From Pseudonocardia humida (GTDB lineage Bacteria > Actinomycetota > Actinomycetes > Mycobacteriales > Pseudonocardiaceae), in NCBI RefSeq assembly GCF_023898865.1, contig NZ_JAGSOV010000071.1, positions 1 through 64,000 of the forward strand: a stretch of DNA of 64,000 bases. The letters run 5' to 3'. This document shows, in pieces, positions 40,967 through 48,981 of this stretch (the first letter of the stretch is position 1; each line of letters opens with the position of its first letter). The translations under genes and the position numbers were made by a program. A model generated the notes under the pieces. The model was not told the DNA's origin, searched no databases, and saw nothing but the letters and a program-made list of their open reading frames with translations.

Positions 40967-42130
40967 TCACCCGCGCAGCACCTGACCGATCCGCGCCGCC
41001 TGCCGGGTGAGGTGGTGGCGCTCGGCCAGGTTGGGGGCCGACCGGGCGGCGTCGGCGTAGAGCCGCGCCGCGGTCGGCAGGTCGCCCGCCTTCTCGTGCA
41101 GGTACGCCGAGGCGGCGCTGTAGCGGGGCAGCCCGGGGTCCACCGCGGCCAGGGCGGCCAGACCGGCCGCGGGCCCGTCCGCCTCGCCGACCGCGATCGC
41201 CCGGTTGAGCGCCACCACGGGGCTGGCGGTGAGCCGGAGCAGCTCGTCGTACCAGCCGACGATCTGCACCCAGTCCGTCTCCTCCGCCCGCGGCGCGTCG
41301 GCGTGCAGGGCGGCGATGGCCGCCTGGGCCTGGAACTCGCCGAGCCGGTCGCGCCCCAGCGCGGCCTGCAGGACGGCGACGCCCTCGGCGATGAGCGAGG
41401 TGTCCCAGCGGGAGCGGTCCTGCTCGGCCAGCGGGACCAGGCTGCCGTCGGGCCGGGTCCGGGCCGGCCGCCGGGCGTGGTGCAGCAGCATCAGCGCCAG
41501 CAGCCCCGCGGTCTCCTCCGCGTAGGCCCGCGAGGCCAGCTGCCGGGTCAGCCGGATCGCCTCCGCGGCCAGGTCGACGTCGCCGGTGTAGCCCTCGTTG
41601 AAGACCAGGTAGAGCACCCGCCGCACGGTCGCCGGGTCGCCCGGCTGGTCGAACCGCACGCCGGCGACCGTGCGCTTGGCCCGACTGATCCGCTGCGCCA
41701 TCGTCGCCTCCGGCACGAGGTAGGCCTGGGCGATCTGGGCGGTGGTCAGGCCGCCGACGGCGCGCAGCGTGAGGGCGGCCGCGGACGTCGGGGTCAGCGA
41801 CGGGTGGGCGCACAGGAAGAACAGCCGCAGCGTGTCGTCGGCGGACGCGGCAGGGCCGGGCGGCGGCTCGGCCTCGACGCGCTGCTCCCGCTCGCGGCGC
41901 GAGACCTCGGAGCGGTGCGCGTCGAGGAACTTGCGCCAGGCGACCGTGACCAGCCAACCCTTCGGGTCGGCCGGCCTGCGGTCCGGCCAGGTCACCGTGG
42001 CCTGGACGAGCGCTTCCTGGACGGCGTCCTCGGCCGTCGCGAAGTCGGCCCCGCGACGCACGAGGACGCCGATCACCGCGGGGGTCAGCTCCCGCAGCAG
42101 CGCCTCGTCCACGACCCCGGCCCGGCTCAC
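40967..42130 (-). CDS. ECF42-type RNA polymerase sigma factor
   Basis: 387 residues. Sigma region 2 (LTPAVIGVLVRRGADFATAE, DAVQEALVQATVTWP, GWLVTVAWRKFLDAHR), region 4 (GLTTAQIAQAYLVPEATMAQ, RISRAKRTVAG) and the long C-terminal DUF6596/TPR-like extension that defines ECF42 (LYLVFNEGYTGDVDLAAEAI, VALNRAIAVGEADGPAAGL). GTG at 42130 overlaps the stop of the DGPF gene. No anti-sigma factor is present; ECF42 factors are characteristically encoded with DGPF proteins and may be controlled through their own C-terminal domain. Confidence 0.93.
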   Translation of the reverse strand: MSRAGVVDEALLRELTPAVIGVLVRRGADFATAEDAVQEALVQATVTWPDRRPADPKGWLVTVAWRKFLDAHRSEVSRREREQRVEAEPPPGPAASADDTLRLFFLCAHPSLTPTSAAALTLRAVGGLTTAQIAQAYLVPEATMAQRISRAKRTVAGVRFDQPGDPATVRRVLYLVFNEGYTGDVDLAAEAIRLTRQLASRAYAEETAGLLALMLLHHARRPARTRPDGSLVPLAEQDRSRWDTSLIAEGVAVLQAALGRDRLGEFQAQAAIAALHADAPRAEETDWVQIVGWYDELLRLTASPVVALNRAIAVGEADGPAAGLAALAAVDPGLPRYSAASAYLHEKAGDLPTAARLYADAARSAPNLAERHHLTRQAARIGQVLRG

Positions 42131-42534
42131 TCGGTGACCGTCGGCGGGTGGCCCAGGAACGGGCGCAGCTCGAGCCACTCGTGGATCGGCTCGCCGCCGG
42201 CCCCGGGGGCCGCGGACAGCTCCCCCGCCAGCTCGAGCGCGCGCTCGTAGCTGTCGACGTCGATCACCATCCAGCCGGCGATCAGGTCCTTGGTCTCGGC
42301 GAAGGGCCCGTCGGTGACCGGCGGCCTGCCCTCCCCGTCGTACCGGACGAACGTGCCCTCCGGGGCGAGGGCCTGGCCGTCGACGTACTCACCGGTGCCC
42401 TCCAGCCGGGTGGCGAAGTCGGCCATGTACAGGATGTGGTCCTGGATCTCCTGCGGGCTCCACTGGTCCATCGGAACGGGGTTCACGGCCTCGGGGGCGC
42501 CCCGGTAGTGCTTGAGAAGCAGGTACTTCGCCAT
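42127..42534 (-). CDS. YCII/DGPF-family protein
   Basis: 135 residues, ferredoxin-like YCII fold. KYLLLKHYRG at the start, YVDGQALAPEGTFVRYDGEG and the name-giving DGPF motif (VTDGPFAETKDLIAGWMVID). It overlaps the sigma factor gene by GTGA; ECF42 sigma factors regulate such DGPF genes in known cases, so this is the probable target and partner. ATG preceded by GGAGGAGAACG. Confidence 0.92.
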   Translation of the reverse strand: MAKYLLLKHYRGAPEAVNPVPMDQWSPQEIQDHILYMADFATRLEGTGEYVDGQALAPEGTFVRYDGEGRPPVTDGPFAETKDLIAGWMVIDVDSYERALELAGELSAAPGAGGEPIHEWLELRPFLGHPPTVTE

Positions 42535-42713
42535 CGTCGTTCTCCTCCGTGCGGTGCGGCCGCGGTGGCCGCTCCCGACCCTGGGACGGAGCCGCCGCAC
42601 CGGTCTCGACGTCCCCGCCCCATCCTTCTGCAGAGAACTCCGGACCGGCGCGCCCGGCGGTGGAGATCGCGCCGGACGGAGTGGAGCGGGTGCTGACCGG
42701 GTAGGTCGACCGC

Positions 42714-43598
42714 ATGCGGACACGGACCATAGGGAACGACACCGTCGGGCGCGTCGAGGTGGGCGCGATCGGCCTCGGGCTGATGACCTTCGACCAGACC
42801 GGCACCCAACCCCGCGAGCAGCTCGCCGCCACCGTCCGCGCCGCACTCGACGCCGGCGTCACCCTGTTCGACACCGCCGACGCCTACGGGCCCGGCCAGG
42901 ACAAGGGCGCCGCGGCCCAGGGCGAGAACGAACGCCTCATCGCCTCGCTGCTCGACGAGCTCGGCGTGCGCGACCGGGTGTTCCTGGCCACCAAGGGCGG
43001 CCACACCCGCACCGACGGCGGCGGCTGGGCCACCGACAGCTCCCCCGAACACCTGCGGGCCGCCGTGGACGCCAGCCTGCAGCGCCTGGGCGTCGAGCAG
43101 ATCGCGCTGTGGCAGCACCACCGCCCCGACCCCGCGGTCCCCTACGACGAGGTCGTCGGCACGCTCAAGGAGATCGCCGACTCGGGCAAGGTGCGGATGC
43201 TCGGCCTGTCCAACGCCGACCCCGACCAGATCCGCGCCGCCCACTCGGTCCTGGGCGACGCGCTGGCCGGCGTGCAGAACCAGTTCTCGCCGGCCTACCG
43301 CGGCAGCCGCCCCGAGATCGACGTCTGCACCGAGCTGGGGCTGGCGTTCCTTCCGTGGAGCCCGCTCGGCGGTCTGGGCGACGCGAAGGAGCTCGCCGAC
43401 AAGCACCCGGCGTTCGCCGAGATCGCCCGGGCCCGCGGCGTCAGCCCGCAGCAGGTGGCGCTGGCCTGGGAGCTGGCCCAGTCGCCGGTGGTCATCCCGA
43501 TCCCCGGCGCCAAGCGACCGCAGTCGATCACCGACTCGGCCGCCGCCGCCGACCTGGAGCTCACCGCGGAGGAGCTGTCCGCGCTGGACGGGAGCTGA
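42714..43598 (+). CDS. aldo/keto reductase
   Basis: 294 residues, TIM-barrel NADPH reductase. Catalytic tetrad visible: Asp and Tyr in LFDTADAYGPG, Lys in FLATKGGHT, His in LWQHHRPDP. The cofactor region SPVVIPIPGAKRPQS is canonical. It resembles YajO/Tas-type reductases. ATG start at 42714; about 180 bases of non-coding DNA separate it from the divergent DGPF gene. Substrate unknown. Confidence 0.9.
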   Translation: MRTRTIGNDTVGRVEVGAIGLGLMTFDQTGTQPREQLAATVRAALDAGVTLFDTADAYGPGQDKGAAAQGENERLIASLLDELGVRDRVFLATKGGHTRTDGGGWATDSSPEHLRAAVDASLQRLGVEQIALWQHHRPDPAVPYDEVVGTLKEIADSGKVRMLGLSNADPDQIRAAHSVLGDALAGVQNQFSPAYRGSRPEIDVCTELGLAFLPWSPLGGLGDAKELADKHPAFAEIARARGVSPQQVALAWELAQSPVVIPIPGAKRPQSITDSAAAADLELTAEELSALDGS

Positions 43599-43697
43599 CC
43601 GGGACGGGCCGACCACGTGCGGGGGCCGGCGACCCGGCCGTGGCGGCGGGCCGAGCGCCGATCAGCGCGGAGCGGGCGCGCGGCGCAGACTCCCCCC

Positions 43698-45254
43698 GTG
43701 AGATGGAGTCGACTGCTCCCGGTGGCCGCGGCCGCCGGGGTCGCCGCGCACGACCTGCTGCAGCGCCGGCACGCCCTGCTGCGCAACTTCCCCGTGCTCG
43801 GCCACGCCCGCTACCTCATCGAGGCGATCGGACCCGAGCTGCGCCAGTACATCGTCGCCGCCAACGACGAGGAGCGCCCGTTCAGCCGCGACCAGCGGCG
43901 CTGGGTGTACTCCTCGGCCAAGCTGGAGAACAACTACTTCGGCTTCGGCACCGACAACGACGTCGAGCACACCCCCGGCTACGTCATCATCAAGCACCGC
44001 ACCTTCGGCCGCGCCGTGCCCACGACCCACCCGCACGCGGGCGAGGAGTCGTGGCTGCCCTGCGCGAAGGTCATGGGCGCCGCCCGCGGGCGCCGCCACG
44101 CCTTCCGCCCGAACTCGGTGGTCAACGTCTCCGGCATGAGCTTCGGCTCGCTGTCGGGCAACGCGGTCGAGGCGCTCAACCGGGGCGCCGCGCTGGCCGG
44201 GTGCCTGCAGAACACCGGGGAGGGCAGCATCTCGCCCTACCACCGCAAGGGCGGTGAGCTGGTCTGGCAGATCGGCACCGGCTACTTCGGCTGCCGCGAC
44301 GACCACGGCCGCTTCGACCTGGCGCGGCTCAAGGACGCCGTCGCCGCGGCCCCGGTCCGGGCGCTGGAGGTCAAGCTCAGCCAGGGCGCCAAACCCGGCC
44401 TGGGCGGGGTGCTGCCCGGGGCGAAGGTGTCCGCGGAGATCGCCACGACCCGCGGCGTCCGGCAGGGGCGCGACTGCATCAGCCCCTCCCGGCACGCCGA
44501 GTTCGACAGCACCGACGCCCTGCTCGACTGGGTCGAGATGCTCGCCGACGAGACCGGGCTCCCGGTCGGCATCAAGTCCGCGGTCGGCGACCTGGACTTC
44601 TGGGCGCAGCTCGCGGACCTGATGGCCACCACCGGACGGGGCGTCGACTTCGTGAGCGTCGACGGCGGCGAGGGCGGCACCGGCGCCTCACCGCTGGTGT
44701 TCACCGACTCGGTCGCGCTGCCGTTCCGGCTCGGGTTCAGCCGGGTGTACCGGCAGTTCGCCCAGCGCGGGCTGCACGAGCGGGTCGTCTTCGCCGGCGC
44801 GGGCAAGCTCGGGCTGCCCGACAACGCGGTGGTCGCCTTCGCCCTGGGCGCCGACGTGGTCAACGTCGGGCGGGAGGCGATGCTCGCGATCGGCTGCGTG
44901 CAGGCCCAGAAGTGCCACACCGACACCTGCCCGACCGGCGTCGCCACCCAGAACCGCTGGCTCGCCCACGGGCTCGACCCGGCGCTGAAGTCCGTGCGCG
45001 CGGCCAACTACGTCACGACCCTGCGCCGCGACCTGCTCAAGGTCAGCGAGACCGTCGGCGTCGAGCACCCCGCGCTCGTCACCGCCGACGACGTCGAGAT
45101 CCTCACCGGCCAGACGGTCGGCACCCCGCTGCGGGAGGTCTACGACTACGACCCCGGGTGGGGCCTGCCGTCCGAGGCCCACCGGCGGGAGATCGCGGCG
45201 CTCATGGCCGGCACCGCCCCCCAGGGCGGCTCGGCCCCGCCGTCGCGCGGCTGA
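43698..45254 (+). CDS. FMN-binding glutamate-synthase-like protein
   Basis: 518 residues. N-terminal hydrophobic segment (LLPVAAAAGVAAHDLL) followed by a GltS-type FMN/Fe-S TIM barrel: VVNVSGMSFGSLSGNAVEAL, CLQNTGEGSISPYH, EVKLSQGAKPGLGG, VSVDGGEGGTGASPLVFTD and the Fe-S cysteines in IGCVQAQKCHTDTCPTG. No glutaminase domain is present. Stand-alone proteins of this class are widespread and of uncertain activity. The GTG at 43698 follows CAGACT plus six C, a possible leaderless promoter. Confidence 0.88.
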   Translation: MRWSRLLPVAAAAGVAAHDLLQRRHALLRNFPVLGHARYLIEAIGPELRQYIVAANDEERPFSRDQRRWVYSSAKLENNYFGFGTDNDVEHTPGYVIIKHRTFGRAVPTTHPHAGEESWLPCAKVMGAARGRRHAFRPNSVVNVSGMSFGSLSGNAVEALNRGAALAGCLQNTGEGSISPYHRKGGELVWQIGTGYFGCRDDHGRFDLARLKDAVAAAPVRALEVKLSQGAKPGLGGVLPGAKVSAEIATTRGVRQGRDCISPSRHAEFDSTDALLDWVEMLADETGLPVGIKSAVGDLDFWAQLADLMATTGRGVDFVSVDGGEGGTGASPLVFTDSVALPFRLGFSRVYRQFAQRGLHERVVFAGAGKLGLPDNAVVAFALGADVVNVGREAMLAIGCVQAQKCHTDTCPTGVATQNRWLAHGLDPALKSVRAANYVTTLRRDLLKVSETVGVEHPALVTADDVEILTGQTVGTPLREVYDYDPGWGLPSEAHRREIAALMAGTAPQGGSAPPSRG

Positions 45255-45267
45255 CCCCGGCGCCGGT

Positions 45268-45292
45268 CCACCCACCCACCCACCCACCCACC
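45268..45292. repeat. CCCA tetranucleotide tract
   Basis: Six consecutive CCCA units, 15 bases before the next start codon. A simple-sequence tract of this kind can vary in copy number by slippage; because it is intergenic, it would alter promoter or leader spacing. Confidence 0.85.
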
Positions 45293-45306
45293 GCCCCGGG
45301 ACGCCC

Positions 45307-46161
45307 ATGACCGACCACCGCTCCGGCGGCCGGACCCGCCGGCTGAACCACACCGAGCCGGCCGGCACCCGCGCCTACCGCCTCCACGTCCCGGCCGGGC
45401 GCACCGGCGAGCCGGTGCCGCTGCTGGTCATGCTGCACGGCGGCCGGCAGGACGCCGCCGACTTCGCGGCCGGCACCCGGATGGACGAGCTGGCCCAGCG
45501 GCACACCTTCCTGGTGGCCTACCCGGAGCAGCCGACCTCGGCCAACCCGGGCGCCTACTGGAACTGGTTCGACCGGGCCCACCAGCGGGCCGGCCGCGGC
45601 GAGCCGTCGATCATCGCCGGCATCACCCGCCGCGTCGTGGCCGAGCACGCCGTCGACCCCGGCCGGGTCTTCGTGTCCGGGCTGTCGGCCGGCGGGGCGA
45701 TGGCCGCGGTGATGGCGGCGACCCATCCCGACCTCTACGCCGGGGTCGGGGTGCACTCCGGGGTCGCCCACGGGGCGGCGCACGACGTCCGCTCGGGCCT
45801 GCTCGCCATGCGCAACGGCGGATCGCCCGCGGCCACGAGCCGGGTCCCGTTGATCGTCTTCCACGGCGACGCCGACCCCGTCGTCGCCCCGGTGAACGCC
45901 GAGAAGCTGGTCGCCGCGCGGCTGGCCGCCTCCCCGCCCGCGACCACCACCACGCACCGCGTCGAGCGGGCAGGCCGCGCCGCGACCCGGACCGTCCACA
46001 CCGCCGCCGACGGCGCGGTCCTCGTCGAGCGCTGGACCGTGCACGGCGGTGGCCACGCCTGGTACGGCGGCAGCCCCGCCGGCTCCTACACCGACCCGCG
46101 CGGGCCCGACGCCTCCGCCGAGATGGTCCGGTTCTTCCTGGGGCCCGACGCCGGCCGCTGA
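45307..46161 (+). CDS. PHB-depolymerase-like esterase (LpqC family)
   Basis: 284 residues, alpha/beta-hydrolase of the poly(3-hydroxybutyrate) depolymerase/feruloyl esterase type. LLVMLHGGRQDAADFAAGTR, YPEQPTSANPGAYWNWFDRA, nucleophile in VFVSGLSAGGAMAAVMAATH, Asp in FHGDADPVV and His in HGGGHAWYGG. No signal peptide is present at the chosen ATG, so it may be cytoplasmic, unlike most family members. Substrate unknown. Confidence 0.85.
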   Translation: MTDHRSGGRTRRLNHTEPAGTRAYRLHVPAGRTGEPVPLLVMLHGGRQDAADFAAGTRMDELAQRHTFLVAYPEQPTSANPGAYWNWFDRAHQRAGRGEPSIIAGITRRVVAEHAVDPGRVFVSGLSAGGAMAAVMAATHPDLYAGVGVHSGVAHGAAHDVRSGLLAMRNGGSPAATSRVPLIVFHGDADPVVAPVNAEKLVAARLAASPPATTTTHRVERAGRAATRTVHTAADGAVLVERWTVHGGGHAWYGGSPAGSYTDPRGPDASAEMVRFFLGPDAGR

Positions 46162-46228
46162 CGCCCGGCGCCCTCCGTCCGGGTCGGGGGTGCAGACGCC
46201 ACCGCCGGTCCTGCAGCAGGATGGGGCG

Positions 46229-47530
46229 GTGCGCGCCGTCGTCCTCGATGCCGTTCGGGCCCGCCCCGAGGTCCGGGAGGTGGCCGATCCCACCGCCCCG
46301 GTCGGCGGGGTGGTGGTGCGCGTGATGGCCACCGGCCTGTGCCGCAGCGACTGGCACGCCTGGGCCGGGCACGACGAGATCGCCTTCCCGCACGTGCCGG
46401 GCCACGAGCTGGCCGGCGTGGTGGCCGAGGTGGACGCGCGGGTCGGCCGGTGGCGGGTCGGCGACCGGGTGACCGTCCCGTTCGTCTGCGGCTGCGGCCG
46501 GTGCGCGTGGTGCCGGGCCGGGGACGCGCAGGTCTGCCCGGACCAGCAGCAACCGGGGTTCACCCACTGGGGGTCGTTCGCCGAGTACGTCGCCCTGCAC
46601 GGCGCCGACACGAACCTGGTGGCGCTCCCCGAGCAGGTCGACTTCGCCACCGCGGCCGCGCTCGGCTGCCGGTTCGCCACGGCCTACCGCGCCCTCGTCG
46701 GTCGCGCCCGGGTCGTCGCGGGCGAGTGGGTGACCGTGGTCGGGGCAGGCGGCGTGGGGCTCAGCACGGTGATGATCGCCCGTGCGCTGGGCGCCCGGGT
46801 GGTCGCGGTGGACCGGAACCCGCAGGCCCTGGCCGTCGCCACCGGGCTGGGCGCGGAGCAGGTGCTGGCGGCCGACGGCACCGACGTCCCGGCGGCCGTC
46901 GCCGACCTGACCGGCGGTGGCAGCCACGTCGCCGTCGACGCGGTCGGCAGCGAGGCGACCTGCGCCGACGCCGTCCTGAGCCTCCGCCGCCGGGGCCGCC
47001 ACGTCCAGGTCGGGCTGCTGCCGCCGGTCGAGGGCCACCCGCGGGTGCCGATGGCGCGGGTGATCGCGTGGGAGCTCGACCTGCTGGGCAGCCACGGGAT
47101 GGCCGCGCTCGACTACCCGGCGATGATGGCGCTCATCGAAGAGGGCTCGCTGCAGCCCCAACGGCTGGTCGAGCGCACGATCGGGCTCGACGAGGCGGCG
47201 GCCGCCCTGCCCGACTTCGACCGGGCCGTGGTCGCCGGCATGACCATGGTCGACCCCGCCCGCTTACCGGTTCGGCGCGCGAGGGACCCACGCCGCTTCC
47301 CGCCGTATCCAACGTATAGCGCACCGGGGGGCTTGCCGCAAGACCCCGGTCGTGCCGCAGAATCGCCGAGCCGTTCGGGCCGGAGCCCCGCAAACGGTGC
47401 GCCCGAAAGGGATCTGCCGGCAGTTCCCCGACCCCGTGGCGCGAACTCCGTTCAACGCACAACCGACGGCGCAGAAATCTCCGCGGAGCAGTCCGCGCGG
47501 TGGTGCTGCGCCGGGCAAGGAAGGTCTTGA
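46229..47530 (+). CDS. zinc-dependent alcohol dehydrogenase, abnormal C-terminus
   Basis: 433 residues. Catalytic zinc site CRSDWHAW and PGHELAG, an intact structural zinc cluster (CGCGRCAWCRAGDAQVC) and NAD motif VVGAGGVGLSTVMIARALGA. Homology ends at GMTMVDPAR near 47262, the usual length of about 345 residues; the last 90 residues are Arg/Pro-rich, unlike the family, and run 31 bases into the next gene. Loss of the original stop or a frameshift is likely. The GTG at 46229 follows CAGGAT plus six bases, a possible leaderless promoter. Confidence 0.85.
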   Translation: MRAVVLDAVRARPEVREVADPTAPVGGVVVRVMATGLCRSDWHAWAGHDEIAFPHVPGHELAGVVAEVDARVGRWRVGDRVTVPFVCGCGRCAWCRAGDAQVCPDQQQPGFTHWGSFAEYVALHGADTNLVALPEQVDFATAAALGCRFATAYRALVGRARVVAGEWVTVVGAGGVGLSTVMIARALGARVVAVDRNPQALAVATGLGAEQVLAADGTDVPAAVADLTGGGSHVAVDAVGSEATCADAVLSLRRRGRHVQVGLLPPVEGHPRVPMARVIAWELDLLGSHGMAALDYPAMMALIEEGSLQPQRLVERTIGLDEAAAALPDFDRAVVAGMTMVDPARLPVRRARDPRRFPPYPTYSAPGGLPQDPGRAAESPSRSGRSPANGAPERDLPAVPRPRGANSVQRTTDGAEISAEQSARWCCAGQGRS

Positions 47531-48972
47531 CCCAACCCACCACTCCGAACGCCGCCACCGAACCGGTGGCGGCCCCGTCGGAGAAACTCGACCGCAGAAT
47601 CCTCGCGATCGGCGGCGTCGTCGTGCTCGGCGCGATCATGGCGATGCTCGACATCACCGTGGTCAACGTGGCGCTCGACCACCTGATCGACGAATTCGAC
47701 ACGACCCTCGCCACGATGCAGTGGGTGGCGACGGGCTACACGCTGGCGCTCGCCACAGTGATCCCGCTGTCCGGCTGGGCCGCGGACCGGTTCGGCACCA
47801 AGCGGGTCTACCTCACCGCGGTGTTCCTGTTCGTCGTGGGCTCGGCACTGGCCGGCATCGCCTGGTCGGCCGAGTCGCTGATCCTGTTCCGGGTCCTGCA
47901 GGGCCTCGGCGGCGGCATGCTGACCCCGCTCAGCATGACGATCCTGGTCGGCGCGGCCGGGCCGGCGCGGATCGGGCGGGTGATGGCCGTGCTCGGCATC
48001 GCCATGCAGCTGGGCCCGATCGGCGGTCCCGTCCTCGGCGGCTGGCTGGTCGACGACGTGTCCTGGCGCGCGATCTTCTTCGTGAACATCCCGGTCGGGA
48101 TCCTGACCATGGTCCTCGGCGCGCGCATCCTGCCCGACGACGAGCCGCGGCCGACCGAGAAGCTCGACGTGCTCGGCCTGCTCCTGCTCTCGCCCGGCCT
48201 GGCCGCGCTGATCTACGGCCTGGCCCAGGTGCCCGCGCACGCGGGTGTCGGGCACCCCGCGGTGTACCTGCCGGCGGGTGCGGGCGCCGTCCTGGTGGCC
48301 GTGTTCGTGTGGCACGCGGGGCGCACGCCGAACGCCCTCATCGACCTGAAGCTGTTCGGCAACCGGGCCTTCTCCACGGCCACCGTCACGATGGTGCTGG
48401 TGATGATCGCGGTCTTCGGCTCGATGCTGCTGTTCCCGCTGTACTTCCAGCAGGTGCGGGGGCAGGGCGCGTTGCAGGCCGGCCTGTTGATCGTGCCGCA
48501 GGGCATCGGGATGATGATCATCATGCCGATCGCCGGCCGCCTCGTCGACCGCGGTCACGCGGCGAAGCTGGTGCGGCTGGGCATCCTGCTGGTCATCGGC
48601 GTGGTGGCGGTGCTGACGCAGCTCACCGACTCCACGGCGTACTGGCTGATCGGGGTGGCGCTGTTCGTGCTGGGCGTGGCGCTGGGCATGGTCGGGATGC
48701 CGAACATGTCGATCGCGCTCAAGACCCTGCGCCCGCCGGACATCGCCCGCGGGTCGACGAGCCTGACCATCATCCAGCAGAGCGCCGCGGCGATCGGGAC
48801 CGCGACGCTGTCGGTGATCCTGACCCACGAGATCGAGGACCCGCTCGCCCCGCCCGCCGTCCTGGCCGAGGCCTACGCGTCGACCTTCACGTGGGCGCTG
48901 GTGCTGCTGGCCGCGGCGCTGGTCTCGGCGCTGTTCCTGCCGCGGGGCGAGCCGGCCGGCCGAACGGGGTGA
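47500..48972 (+). CDS. DHA2-family (EmrB/QacA) drug exporter
   Basis: 490 residues, fourteen membrane segments. LDITVVNVALDHLIDEF (motif D1), GWAADRFGTKRVYL (motif A) and GPIGGPVLGGWLVDDVSWR (motif C) identify the DHA2 drug:H+ antiporter family. Two starts are possible: GTG at 47500, or TTG at 47527 with AAGGAAGG just upstream. The gene begins within the extended tail of the alcohol dehydrogenase frame. No regulator is adjacent. Confidence 0.92.
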   Translation: MVLRRARKVLTQPTTPNAATEPVAAPSEKLDRRILAIGGVVVLGAIMAMLDITVVNVALDHLIDEFDTTLATMQWVATGYTLALATVIPLSGWAADRFGTKRVYLTAVFLFVVGSALAGIAWSAESLILFRVLQGLGGGMLTPLSMTILVGAAGPARIGRVMAVLGIAMQLGPIGGPVLGGWLVDDVSWRAIFFVNIPVGILTMVLGARILPDDEPRPTEKLDVLGLLLLSPGLAALIYGLAQVPAHAGVGHPAVYLPAGAGAVLVAVFVWHAGRTPNALIDLKLFGNRAFSTATVTMVLVMIAVFGSMLLFPLYFQQVRGQGALQAGLLIVPQGIGMMIIMPIAGRLVDRGHAAKLVRLGILLVIGVVAVLTQLTDSTAYWLIGVALFVLGVALGMVGMPNMSIALKTLRPPDIARGSTSLTIIQQSAAAIGTATLSVILTHEIEDPLAPPAVLAEAYASTFTWALVLLAAALVSALFLPRGEPAGRTG

Positions 48973-48981
48973 GCTGACGCC

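Noticed and set aside
45268..45292. CCCA repeats as a possible CRISPR or telomere-like array
   Set aside because: Simple tetranucleotide tract of 25 bases, no spacers.
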